Assembly (NCBI GenBank): GCA_016748015.1 | Contig: JAAOMT010000766.1 | Coordinates: 1 to 11,498 of the forward strand | Reading direction: 5' to 3' | Length of the DNA: 11,498 nucleotides | Source of the DNA: Geosiphon pyriformis | Lineage: Eukaryota > Glomeromycota > Glomeromycetes > Archaeosporales > Geosiphonaceae | Part shown: positions 1 through 9,480 of the stretch, piece by piece | Position numbering within the stretch: the first letter of the stretch is position 1 | How the letters are laid out: each line of letters begins with the position of its first letter | Translations under genes and position numbers: made by a program | Notes under the pieces: generated by a model | Told to the model about the DNA's origin: nothing | Databases searched by the model: none | The model's input: the letters and a program-made list of their open reading frames with translations, nothing else

Positions 1-2440
1 TCACAGAAATGTTATTGAACCTGAAAAATTCACTAGCAACATCAAGAATGTGTTGTGTAGCAGCCTGGCTGCTACCAACCCAAACAGTATTATTGATGAA
101 AGCACCAGCAGCGAGAAATAAAGTCAATTTAGCTCGAGGATCTACTCGGCCTGTTTTGGAAATAAAATGAGAATTCAACCTGTAGTCACACACACTCTCC
201 TGTCTCTTGACTTCACACAAAAGTGAATTATAAAAAATACGCCAGAGAAGAGGCGAAAAAACTTCTCCCTGATCCAGTCCATTGTGGACACAATATCCAT
301 CAGTCAAGCCAAAGTCAGTCATCACCCTATTGACACGACCATTGTGAATACTGCCAAAAAATCTAATAAACCTGTCACACATCTTGATTCTGACCAGACT
401 CCTCCTAAGATGTTCCTAACCAACCAAATCATAAGCCTTGTATATGTTCTGTAAAACCAGCCAAAGTTCATGGTTCTTCTCCAAGGCATCCTCAATCACA
501 GAACTGATAGCAAAAATGGGAGACTGCATCATCGTGCCTTTCAAAACCGAAAAATTGTCCCCACGAAGAACATCAAAAGTGCTGCAGACTGAAGAGATTC
601 TATTTGAAAGGATCTTGGAGAGAATCTTGCGAGCCATCTCAATTAAAGCTATAGGATGGGTGTTCATGAGAACCTCTTCCCATTTATATGGTTTAGGAAT
701 CATCGAAACCCAAGCTTCCCTCCAAGGCCCAGAAACTGATTCGCTAATCAAACAGAAATTCAAGAGTACTAAAAGCATATCCAAAACAGATTTGTCACAA
801 TGTTTCCATAATTCATTGGAAATACTAGAAAGACCAGCCGCTTTTCCATCAGGAAGATCCTTAACAACAGCTAACAACTCATCAAAACCAATAAAACACA
901 TGACATCAGAGAAAGCACCATCGAACACGTAATCCAGAGGCCGATATTGGCAAGCCCAATCCTCAGATAAGTCAGACACCATCTCACATTTTCTGGTCCA
1001 TCCCTCCATAATTTTGTCCACCTTAGACTTAACCAAATCAGGCTCCAAAATCAATTCATCTTCTACAACCAGATGATCCAGGACCACCTTGCGAAAAGAA
1101 CACTCCAAAACACTTCTGATAGTGTGACTCTTGTTTAGCTCAAAACTTTCCATCCTCTTACCAATAGCCTGCTTGATTGAGGATTCCTTAGCATGCTTGG
1201 ATTCCAATAATTTGAAAGAGCAGTACGATTTCCTCACTTTGGCCAGTACAGAATGAATAAGATCAAAATTAGCACCTGAAAAAAACAGAGACTTAACCAC
1301 CGACGCACCAGGAAAGTCGAGTCCATGCCATACCTCCAACAAAGAAGCAAAACTATCACTAGAAGCCAAATGCAAAGTCTTGACCAACTTAGAAACCAGC
1401 AGTTCCAGCTTGTGAAACCTAGAAGAAGTCTCAGTAAACATGCCATCAAAACCTTTGAACCACTTTTTCTTAAATGTACCATCTGCCAAAAAAACCATAA
1501 TCTTGCAAACAATGTTCCACATAACGTCCACATCTGAGAACCTTACTGCCACACCAAAAGCATCCGAGAACATAGAAACATTAGCAGCTGAAGCAACCTT
1601 GAACTCCAACCACTTAGCTTCATTGGCACTTTTGACATCAAACTTCCAACAATCTCTATTCGCTTGTGTGCAAAGAGAATTCAAATGCATATCTAAAAGC
1701 CCACCCAAACCCAAATCCACTGAAACAGCTTGATAATCTGTGTCAAAATGCTCACCAACATCCAAAACTTCACGATGCACTATTGCATTGACAAGACTTG
1801 AAGAGACAAACATGTAATCAATTGTTTTCTTAACTCTAGAATTTTCCCAAGTGGGCATTTTTGCAGCCGGGCTGCTGGCTAAAGAATTGACCAGACCCAA
1901 ATCAAAGCATCTTTTGAAACTTACACTCTTATGAGAACCGTCTTCATTAAAATTACTCCCAAGAACGACGAAAGAAGATTCATTAACAGCCCTTGCAATA
2001 AAAGAGTTAATCTCGTCAGCCTGAGAAAGCCATGCCACCGAAGAAGCACTAGTGTAAAGCCCCAGAATTGACACTGAGAGCTTATTCTTGAAAAGTAACC
2101 GAACAGACAGAAGCCGGCCAGGCACTTCAGAAACCTTGCATACATGCCTTGCCAGAGAAGAGTCCATGACAACTGTCACATCAGCACTCAGATATTCAGA
2201 ATCCAAACCAGAGGTAAACACCCAAACACCATTAAACTTGTTGATGATCCAGAGATGAACCTTATCTTTCAACTTTGTTTCAGTAAAAATAGAAACCAAA
2301 TTGCTCTTGTCCTTGTGCCAACAAACTATATCTTCCTGTTTCGCAGGAATGTTCATGTCCCGAACATTACACGTAGCAACCTTCCAAATCAAACCGGTTA
2401 TTGAGAAGACGAGAGAACCGAAGAATCCAAACCAGAACAC
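1..2440 (-). pseudogene. LINE ORF2: EEP endonuclease + reverse transcriptase, broken and truncated by the window edge
   Basis: The frame is open from about 2536 and has recognisable protein from about 2385. It runs to TAG 418-416, then stays open in the same frame to position 1, so TAG looks like a mutated Trp codon. Numbering from codon 2440, the EEP domain spans residues ~20-243: Asn25, Glu54 of ETKL, Tyr129, Thr197, GSNFN at 161-165, Asp208 of TIDYMF, and DTDYQ at 233-237. The family usually has GDFN and SDH, so Asp163 is Asn and His236 is Tyr. RT follows: LPDGKAAGL, a MIPKP motif and HPIAL, then motif A at about 448 with Asn for the catalytic Asp, motif B (LDQGEVFSPLLW) at 277-242, and motif C at 97-89 reading FINN where F/YxDD is expected. 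Both enzymes should be inactive. No ATG precedes the conserved EEP start; the first in-frame ATG is 2356-2354. Confidence 0.92.
416..418 (-). other. Premature TAG stop inside RT, just after motif A
   Basis: The RT frame is open before and after this codon. Downstream sequence continues as RT in the same frame (motif B at 277-242, motif C at 97-89). TAG is one G-to-A step from TGG, which fits the Trp usually seen a few residues after motif A in related LINEs. Confidence 0.85.
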
Positions 2441-4356
2441 AACATATTCAATCTTGCCAAAACTGAGCTGACTGATGCATCCAAAGCCATCAACTTTGAC
2501 TCCAAACCACCAACCTTGACAGTCAGAACCTTCAAACTACTGGAACCAAAATCAGGATTAGCATCATCAACGGATGGGCAAAGAGAAGGGGATGTTGTCA
2601 ACGGAACATCCAGTGCCATATCCAAATTCACGCATGAAGCTTGAGAAGCAGATGCAACAGGATAGAAGGCGAGAGAAGAAGACACCGAAGACACCACTTC
2701 AACACAGCTCAGTTTTTTTGCAATGGCAGTAACTCGGTCTGTCAAAAGCTCCAAAGAATGTTCCAAAGATGCCACCCGATCACACAAACCAGAGATATCA
2801 GAAGGAGAGGATTTTACTGAGGTGGATTCTGCACCAAAATTTGCACTAACACCAGAAGGACCTGAAGGAACCACATGAGAGGGAGGGCCACTAGCAACTT
2901 GGGCCCATGTCTTGCCACCAAAAGAAACCAGATAAGCAATAGGAGCCTGCTTTTTCTTATATACGTTAGCCAGACGAACTCAATTCTGAGAAGTTATCAC
3001 TCACTTACTGCATGCACCAGAATTCCCACCCATAGAACACACATCAGAAACATGACTGAATTGTTTACACACTGCACAACAGGCCAAAGAAAGGCCAGTC
3101 CAATGCAAACCTACACCCTTGAAGACTGGAACCAAACCAACAGCAGCCAGCTTGGATGCCTTACTTTCAAAACAAATCACAGCACACCAGTCACGAACAT
3201 AAAAAGTTGGATTGTGGCCAATAAAACAAGTTTTCCCACCATAAGCCTCCACCAATCTAGACAAATCATGAGCGGTGGTACCAACTGGAATAGTGTAAAG
3301 CAATGCTTGATGCCGATCTCTAAATACCCACATTTGTTTATCAATACTTGCCTTTGTCACGCAAACAGAATCTTTTCCCATGAGCACAGACCATCTAACC
3401 GCGACCAAATTAGCTATCTCAGATGACTCATATTCCACTAGGGCCTTTTGCCAAAGACCAATAAGCTGCACTTTGATTGAAATGATCTTGCCAAACTTGG
3501 AAAACACTGCCTCAATCGCCGATTTGGGAAGATCCACTGGGATTTCCTTGGCAATCACTTCCCAATCTGAATGGCTGTTTACTTTTCTTAGATCATTATT
3601 TACCAAAATATTTTCACTGATTGCCATTTCTTTTGCCTTAATCAAACTTTTCTCAGATGTAAATGATAACCTTATTATTTCTGGAAATTTTGAGGGAGTT
3701 AAAGCTCTCCCAAATCTATCAATTCAATAAAAGATTTTTTTTACAGCCATTAATTTGTCAACATTTGTTTTTCCAGATACTGCCGAAATCTCAATATCCA
3801 AGGCGAATGATTTAACTGGTTCAAAATTTTTTTTTTCTGTAACATATGACTCAACTGCTGGCAAGCACTTGGAACCAGAAAATTTCGGGGACGGAAGTGC
3901 CAAGACATCCTCATCATCACTCATTTTGTCAAAAGCAGGAGGTTTTGGCAGTTGGCCCAGCACATAAGTCACAGTCCTTGTCATCTTTGGAGTGGCATCG
4001 TTCGCCATATTGTCAGTGTCTGAGGCATTCGAATCCACGTAACTTATTTCCTCTACAACCGTGTTCTTTAAGTTTTCCATATCTGAGATCTCACTGACAC
4101 TATTACCATTGCTTTTCACGTCACTGCCCCAGGACTTCTTGCATTCCATCCTGTCAGCACCCAAAACACCTATAGAGAGAGAACCAGCCGATGAATCCAC
4201 CATCCTCCCAGCAGCTTTGGGTTTTCTTGGCTTCTTGTATGATGCACTGCAAGAGTGGACACCCTCAACATGCTTCTTGTTTTTAACGCCAGACTGGGTC
4301 CCCAACCCAGTCGAATTAGACCCAAAACCACCAGTAGAAGAGCTTGCCGGTTCCAT
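2398..4356 (-). pseudogene. LINE ORF1: RNA-binding protein (RRM-like folds, CCHC knuckle, coiled coil), broken by three TGA stops
   Basis: One continuous frame of about 652 codons starts at ATG 4356 and ends at TAA 2400-2398. It is interrupted only by in-frame TGA codons at 3724-3726, 3001-3003 and 2980-2982, with no frameshift. The first ~210 residues are Ser/Gly-rich and acidic and look disordered. About 3558-3352 reads as an RRM-like fold (IPVDLPKSAIEAVFSKFGKI), and a second RRM-like stretch lies at about 3306-3130. A CCHC zinc knuckle follows at 3078-3037 (C-x2-C-x4-H-x4-C). The C-terminal ~150 residues carry two heptad-like Leu/Val stretches, suggesting a coiled coil for multimerisation. 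In LINEs such proteins bind the element RNA and form the RNP. All three stops fit CGA (Arg) to TGA. Host RNA-binding protein is unlikely, given the ORF2 immediately downstream. Confidence 0.85.
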
Positions 4357-4480
4357 AGCAACAAATAAAGGAGTATTGAAAGAAATAACAAAAAAACTAA
4401 AAGGAAAAGGGAAAAAGGAAGTGTATTTCTCTGGCTACTTAATGCTCTTGTTGTGACCAGGAGATCAACGAAAGAAAAAG
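4357..4480 (-). other. LINE 5' leader / UTR
   Basis: Read on the minus strand, this is a C/T-rich leader of roughly 120 bases ahead of the ORF1 ATG at 4356. It ends against the AT-rich block. LINE 5' UTRs often hold an internal promoter, but I see no specific motif here. The upstream boundary is approximate. Confidence 0.5.
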
Positions 4481-5570
4481 TCTTGTATAAAAAAATTAAA
4501 AGTTTTTAGTGTTTATAGAGTTAATTTGAATGATAATACATCTCTTAATAAAATTTAAATCTTATTTTTTTTGGTAAATAAATATATTATTTTTTATTAA
4601 TTGTATAACAGTTTTTTTTGGTGTTTAAATAGATGTTTTTAATTTTTGCTAGTTTTTTTGGTAATTAATTTTGAATTGTTAATATAGTTTTAATATTTTT
4701 TGTAGATATTAAGTAATTTTTATTGACATATTGTTTAATTTTATAATGAATTTAAACAATAGTTATAGCTATTATTGTTTGTTTTTTTGTAGTATATTGT
4801 ATTAAATTTTTATATAATTAAAGTTTATATTATGTGATTTTTTTTTTATATAATAATTTATTTTGGTATTAATATAATATATGAGAATGTTTTTAGTTAG
4901 ATAATAGTTTTTTGGTAATTCAAAATTACTTTAATATTGTTAATAAAAAACACAATAAAATTTAACAATAATAAAATTAAGAATTTTTGTTATTATTTTG
5001 TTTTTTTTAACAATAAATTATTGCTAATTATTATTATTTTTAAATTTTTTTCTTTATAAAATACAGCAAATATTACAAAATAATTTTTTTAATATATTAA
5101 TTTTTAATTATAATTAATCTTTTGTAAGTTTCTTAATTTTATTTATGTAATAATATTAATATTATATTAAAAACTTTTTTTTAATATTATAATATAATTT
5201 ATTTTTTAATTTTTAATTGTAGTATATGTTTATATAATTTTTTTAAAAAATTAATTTAAAATCTATTTACAATAATAAAATCTTCTTTGAAACTATTTTT
5301 GAACATATTTTAAGTGGTTTTTTAAGCTAAAAACATAAAATATTAATGATTTTTAACACTTTTCTTAATTTTTACAATAAAACTTTTATTAATTAATAAT
5401 AATATAAATAATTTTAATCAAGAATTATTTTTTTAAGAACTTTAACTAATAAATAATAGTTTTATTTAATAAATAACACAAATAAGTTTCTTAATATTTT
5501 GAATTATAATAATATAATTTTTAATATTCTTATTTCTTTTTAATTAAAGATTTTTTTGGATATTTATTTA

Positions 5571-5593
5571 AAAATAAAAATAAAAATAAAAAA
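5571..5593 (+). repeat. Short AAAAT-type tandem tract
   Basis: About four units of an A-rich pentamer (AAAAT) followed by more A-rich sequence. It is a simple low-complexity repeat with no function inferred. Confidence 0.7.
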
Positions 5594-5633
5594 TTAAAAA
5601 GTAATAAAATATTTTTTTTAATATTAAAACTAT

Positions 5634-5650
5634 TATATATATATATATAT
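5634..5650. repeat. TA dinucleotide microsatellite
   Basis: About eight uninterrupted TA units within the AT-rich block. Such tracts are common in AT-rich intergenic DNA and no function is inferred. Confidence 0.85.
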
Positions 5651-5718
5651 TTGTAGTTTTATAAAAAAACATATTATAATACTCTTTTTTTGATATTTAA
5701 ACTTAATATTTACCTCTA

Positions 5719-5850
5719 TTTTTTTTTATTCAATTTAATAAGTGCAGTCTAATTACTACCTAAGTACATAAAATCAAATTAAATCCTAAATTAAACATGG
5801 CTCATGTTTTTTTTACATATGACCAGCCACTTAGGCCAATTAAGACAGCA
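5719..5850 (-). other. Probable 3' UTR and A-rich tail of the LINE remnant
   Basis: Sequence following the ORF2 remnant stop on the minus strand is less AT-rich than the block to its left. It ends at an A-rich stretch (AATAAAAAAAAA in the minus sense, about 5731-5719), which could be a tail or just local AT-richness. The boundary is tentative. Confidence 0.3.
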
Positions 5851-6566
5851 TTATATACCTAAGTTACTTATTATAAAAACATTATTCAAAAAACCAAAAT
5901 CTAACTTGAACAAACTAGAATACAACCCAAAGCAAACATAAACACCCAACTTAACATTGAAATTGTGAACCATCCCAAAAAACCAAAGAAATAACAAATC
6001 AGATACAAAAAAAACAGAAGACTTATCACACAATAGAAGATTATGTTTTTTATAGTAAAATCTTAACTTGGCTCCAAATATCCAAATAGCTAATCTGTAA
6101 TACTTAGTAAGACTATAGACCAACTTGACAACTATCACATTGTCCCCTAAATTAGCCTTCAAACAGCAAACCATGTTAGCTACCCAATTTTTTAACACAA
6201 ATCTCTTAGCCAGTACCATATATAAATTAACAGACAAAACAGCATTGTGCAAAGACTAAACTATTACATTTCTTTTAACAGAGACTTTCACAACCTATTC
6301 TATTTTAGAGCAGTATTTGACAATATTCTTTCTTTAATACTACTGTCATATATGCAAAAAAACATGTGATCAGAGTTTTTTACTATCCTATACTAGATGC
6401 AAGCAGTGCTTAAATATCTTGGATTATACATTTTCTTCCTTTTGGCTACTAGTAAATAATAGTGCAGTGCTTTTATAAAATATAACTAAAGTATTGTTGA
6501 TGTTATACTAATGCAATCAGAGTAAATCTTGCCATTAGAATGCCAAACACTAAAAGTTCTAGCCAT
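5851..6566 (-). pseudogene. Remnant of a second LINE: ORF2 C-terminal region with zinc-finger remnant
   Basis: Two frames on the minus strand together read as the C-terminal part of a LINE ORF2. From 6566 to about 6263 one frame gives TFSVWHSNGKIYSD, then FIKALHYYLLVAKRKKMYNP, then a decayed finger (C, I, stop, Y ... NSDHMFFC), where LINE ORF2 proteins often have a CCHC-type finger after RNase H. After a frameshift near 6253-6263, a 133-codon open frame (6252-5851) continues with SLHNAVLSVNLYMVLAKRF and a region beginning KLRFYYKKHNLLL, ending at the stop 5853-5851. Several TAG/TGA/TAA stops occur upstream (for example 6395-6393). It is older and more degraded than the LINE at the left. Assignment rests on the W-H, KALH, K-R, C...H...C pattern and on recalled similarity to Glomeromycotina LINEs, so it is less certain than the other elements. 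The part upstream of 6566 is cut off by the LTR insertion. Confidence 0.6.
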
Positions 6567-6770
6567 TGTTACCAGTAAAATTTTAGCTATTAATTAACAT
6601 AAAATTACCCTTATAATTCCTATAATTAATTAATATATTAATATCATTTCAAATTATCATTTATTATTTAATCAATTATCACATATCACAATTCAATTAA
6701 ATAATCCAATTAGTATAACAAAAAGTAGGATGATCAAATTACACAATACCCTGAACTTTGTAACATTCAA

Positions 6771-6935
6771 AAATTCGCCGAAATTTACAAAAATTTGCTG
6801 AAATTTATAAGAAATTCGCCGAAATTTATAGAAATTCACCGAAATTATGAATAGTTCACCCAAAGTAATTAATAGTTCAGCGAAATAACTTGTAGTCCAT
6901 CAAAATATATCTTTAGTTCACTGAAATTTGAGCAA
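6771..6935 (+). repeat. Eight degenerate 20-21 bp tandem repeats in LTR U3
   Basis: Units share a core like TTCGCCGAAAT. Core starts are at 6774, 6794, 6815, 6835, 6855, 6875, 6896 and 6917, giving steps of 20 or 21 bases. The leading units are CpG-containing and near-palindromic (AAATTCG C CGAAATTT). Others show CG changed to TG or CA, as deamination would give. Tandem arrays in U3 commonly act as enhancer or transcription-factor sites; that role is inferred here. Confidence 0.85.
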
Positions 6936-7433
6936 AGAGAAAAAGTGCAAGTTCATAGACTAGTACTATAACAAGTTGTATAAAAAAAAAGCTTTTCTCT
7001 TCAAGAAAATATATCTTACTTTAGATTTATTACTTAAAACCATTTCTACACACACAAAAAGAAATAAATACCAAATAATTTAAAAAACCAAATTTTTTAA
7101 TTATTGCACTTGGAAAATCCCCAAAACCCAACTAACATTTTGAAATTGATTAGCTACCAATTTCAGTAAAACTGTTAGTGACTTCAGGTCTGGATAGAAA
7201 ACATTTCTCTTGACAGAATTCAATTTCTTTTACATTTCTTTTACCTTTTTTTTATTTTCTTATTATAATTATTAGAATAGCCTATAGACAAGATTCTTGT
7301 AGAAAAGTTGACTTTTACAGCAAAATAACTACACATTTTAGTGAGCTTTCAGATGAGCAATTTCTGGGAAAGAGTTGATGTTTACTACAACATAACTACA
7401 TAAAGTAACTGGCAAGGAATTGGCCATTCCACT

Positions 7434-7439
7434 TATAAG
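7434..7439 (+). promoter_or_regulatory. Candidate TATA box of the LTR promoter
   Basis: TATAAG sits 140 bases before the LTR end, in a locally less AT-rich context (CACTTATAAGCCCAGC), about where the U3/R border of an LTR would be expected. Transcription would start roughly at 7460-7470. In AT-rich DNA a TATA match alone is weak evidence. Confidence 0.4.
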
Positions 7440-7580
7440 CCCAGCAAGTTCAAATTATAGAAGATAATTTGAAGATAAATTCAGTTATTGAAGGTTCAAC
7501 TACTTCTAGAAAACGTGAATTTGCAACCAACAGACATTTACAACATTCAAGAAAAAAGACCAAAAACCTCTGGTAACATT

Positions 7581-7594
7581 TGGTGCTCTTCCAC
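7581..7594 (+). other. Candidate tRNA primer-binding site
   Basis: TGGTGCTCTTCCAC begins with the TGG that pairs with a tRNA CCA end and lies two bases after the inferred LTR end (...TAACA, then TT). I cannot match it to a particular tRNA from memory. Confidence 0.4.
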
Positions 7595-8339
7595 AGAAAC
7601 AACACAGCAAAAACAACTTCAAAATGGCGACTACATCAGACACAACAACTCTAGAGTATTATCAGTCAATTTACACCCACTGCAAGCAAAGATTCAACAT
7701 CCCAGACGGAATTGAAGTTATCAAGAAATCAGTATACTAATACATTGAAAACTGCATTAACAATTATCTTTTTGGAAATTACAATATCTCAGAAGTTAGA
7801 AGCAACCTTTACAATAATTTAGTGCACTATTCACAGTTGGGAACTGAAGACCTTAACAGTGAAACACTTGCCACTTACTTTCAAAAACTTAATTTTAATA
7901 TTATCAAGTACTGTGAAGAAACATATTCAGTGCAGTTTCAATATTCTATTGATTTTGAATCAGAGACAGAAACAAGCAACAAAGACAAACAAAAATTGAA
8001 GCAATACTTAAAAACCACCCCAAATACTCCAATACTACCAAAAACAACTGCCAAACACTTGCAAACACCTGAACAAAAAACCAGTGTTAAATTACCACTT
8101 TCTATTACATCATTTCCAATTTCACTTGTTCAACCACAAACACCAAGTTTACTACTTAAATGTTTCTCTAGACTAGAAGATTATCAGTCACCTAAAAATC
8201 CTACTCAACAGCAGGAACCAATATCAACAAGTGCCAATATCATTGATTACTTACAAGAAAAGTAATCATTCAGAAAGTCTGGAAAGTGAAGAAACTGAAT
8301 CAAAACAAGAAGAAACTACAGAAAACGAAAAAGAAATAG

Positions 8340-8940
8340 CAACTGCTTACATTGCAAAGATTCCAGAATTTACTGGTGAAGATAATGATACCAGTCCTCA
8401 AAAATGGCTTGACAAAGCTCAAAAAGCAAAAGATGCAAATGGTTGGATTGCAGCAAGAATGCTCAAAGCAATCCCTATTTTCTCCAAGGAACTGCAGGAG
8501 AATGGTTTGAAAACTTAGAAGAACTATTTGTAAACTGGCAAGCATTTAAAAATGTTTTTTTACAACAATTCACTGACAACAACACTTTTATTACTCTCCA
8601 CAATCGCTTTCACAATATCAAACAAGAAACATCTGAAACTGTTATGACTTATCTTGGAAGATTCAACAAACTTCTTTGATGAATTCGACAATTAGAAACC
8701 AATGATTATTATTCTAATGCTCAGATTCTGAACCAGTTTATAGCAGGATTAAAAGACAAACTGATTAAGAAAGTCTGTCCACATGCTCCAGCAGATTTAG
8801 TAACTGTTATCAGACATGCAAAGAATTATGAAATAGCTATAAAAAAAGCAAACCACACCAAACTCATCAATCTAGCTATTAGAGAAACCAGTTCAGCAGC
8901 TGAAGAGAAGATAGACCAACTTATAAAGAAGGTTGAAAGC
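8340..8940 (+). other. Retrotransposon Gag core domain
   Basis: IPEFTGEDNDTSPQKWL opens the domain. After the one-base shift near 8474 it continues FLQGTAGEWFENL, then W-x2-F, FLQQFTDNN, and Q-E-T-SETVMTYLGRFNKLL. The pattern W-F, W-F, F-F, R, Q-E-V-Y-F-L is that of the common retrotransposon Gag capsid family, which assembles the particle. Two adjacent TGA codons (8677-8682) interrupt it. The following segment (GLKDKLIKKV and AKNYEIAIKKA) is helical and ends in a Gln-rich tract. Confidence 0.85.
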
Positions 8941-9048
8941 TATTTCACAAACCAACAACAACAGCAACAACAATCACAAAGATATCAACCTCCACAACAA
9001 CACAACCAAAACAATTTTGGATCACCCTCTAACAACCAACCTCAAAAT

Positions 9049-9090
9049 TGTCATTATTGTGGAATTCCAGAACACTGGAAATGAGATTGT
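9049..9090 (+). other. Gag CCHC zinc knuckle containing a stop codon
   Basis: Reads C-x2-C-x4-H-x4-C (CHYCGIPEHWK, stop, DC), the nucleocapsid RNA-binding knuckle. The TGA at 9082-9084 stands where such knuckles typically have a basic residue and is one C-to-T step from CGA. Confidence 0.9.
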
Positions 9091-9480
9091 AGAAAATTAC
9101 AAAGAGACCAACAAAATAGGAGTAATCAATGTTATTCTTCATTACAACAATCTTATTACCAATCTCCACCACCAACTTATTATTTACCAAGACCCCAAAA
9201 TCAAAACAATTACTATCAACCAGCTCCACAACCAATGCAGCAACAATATCAGCAATCTTTACCAATTCAATAATATCAGACACAGTCCCCTCAACAATAT
9301 CAAGTACCAGTCAGAAGATTGGTTCAACATAACTAATTCACACCTCAAAATCAATTTCAGAATAATAACAATAAGATCAATCCAAATAACCAATTAGTTC
9401 TCTGAAATTCTGGTCAGCAAAGACCAAATTATTTTCACACTCAACCCAATTATTTAACAATAACTAAAGAATTAAATTTT
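9091..9480 (+). other. Gln/Asn/Pro/Tyr-rich low-complexity linker
   Basis: Between the knuckle and the protease the frame is dominated by Gln, Asn, Tyr and Pro, and includes three stops (9271, 9334, 9403). It is probably disordered. No domain is recognised. Confidence 0.75.

Larger units (their letters stand above)
1..4480 (-). mobile_element. LINE (non-LTR retrotransposon), 3' end off the left edge
   Basis: Two consecutive minus-strand reading frames have the layout of a two-ORF LINE: an RNA-binding ORF1 and an ORF2 with an EEP endonuclease followed by a reverse transcriptase. The 5' end is placed at about 4450-4490, where a pyrimidine-rich leader (in the minus sense) gives way to very AT-rich DNA; the exact base cannot be fixed. 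The 3' part (the end of RT, any RNase H, the 3' UTR and the tail) lies outside the window. No frameshift is needed within either ORF. The copy carries four premature stops and several destroyed catalytic residues, so it is a recent but dead copy. The family resembles LINEs I associate with Glomeromycotina; this is recalled, not searched. Clade assignment (Tad/I/L1-like) is left open. Confidence 0.9.
4490..5750. repeat. Gene-free, extremely AT-rich low-complexity block
   Basis: About 1.26 kb of almost pure A/T with long T runs and no ORF of note on either strand. It includes a TA dinucleotide tract (about 5634-5650) and an AAAAT-type tract (about 5571-5593). The left half is visibly T-biased on the plus strand, which simple two-strand C-to-T decay alone would not produce. 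A short motif, a T run followed by GGTAA or GGTAT, recurs at about 4565, 4652, 4864 and 4907, with a GGTG variant at 4612. Nothing recognisable as RNA, gene or element survives here. It could be AT-rich intergenic DNA or very old repeats. Confidence 0.8.
6567..7578 (+). repeat. Probable 5' LTR (1012 bp)
   Basis: It starts TGTTACCAG (6567-6575) and ends CTGGTAACA (7570-7578), a perfect 9-base inverted repeat with the canonical TG...CA ends. A candidate primer-binding site begins two bases after the end, and the gag ATG follows 46 bases after the end. The left end coincides with where the LINE remnant stops. The flanking pentamer GCCAT (6562-6566) is the predicted target-site duplication. Inside are a tandem repeat block (6771-6935) and a TATA-like box (7434-7439). 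The matching 3' LTR is outside the window, so the direct-repeat proof is missing. Confidence 0.72.

Noticed and set aside
438-932. Plus-strand 164-codon open frame inside the LINE RT region
   Set aside because: It is antisense to clear EEP/RT coding sequence and shows no domain of its own; a shadow frame.
2875-3426. Plus-strand 183-codon open frame opposite LINE ORF1
   Set aside because: It lies antisense to the RRM-like and zinc-knuckle region and has no recognisable motif; a shadow frame.
4490-5750. Mitochondrial insertion or replication origin in the AT-rich block
   Set aside because: No mitochondrial gene, tRNA or origin-like consensus could be identified; AT-richness alone is not evidence.
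7488-7715. Open frame of 75 codons on the plus strand overlapping the LTR end and the gag start
   Set aside because: It is out of frame with Gag, spans the inferred LTR/primer-site junction, and has no recognisable domain; it is most likely chance.
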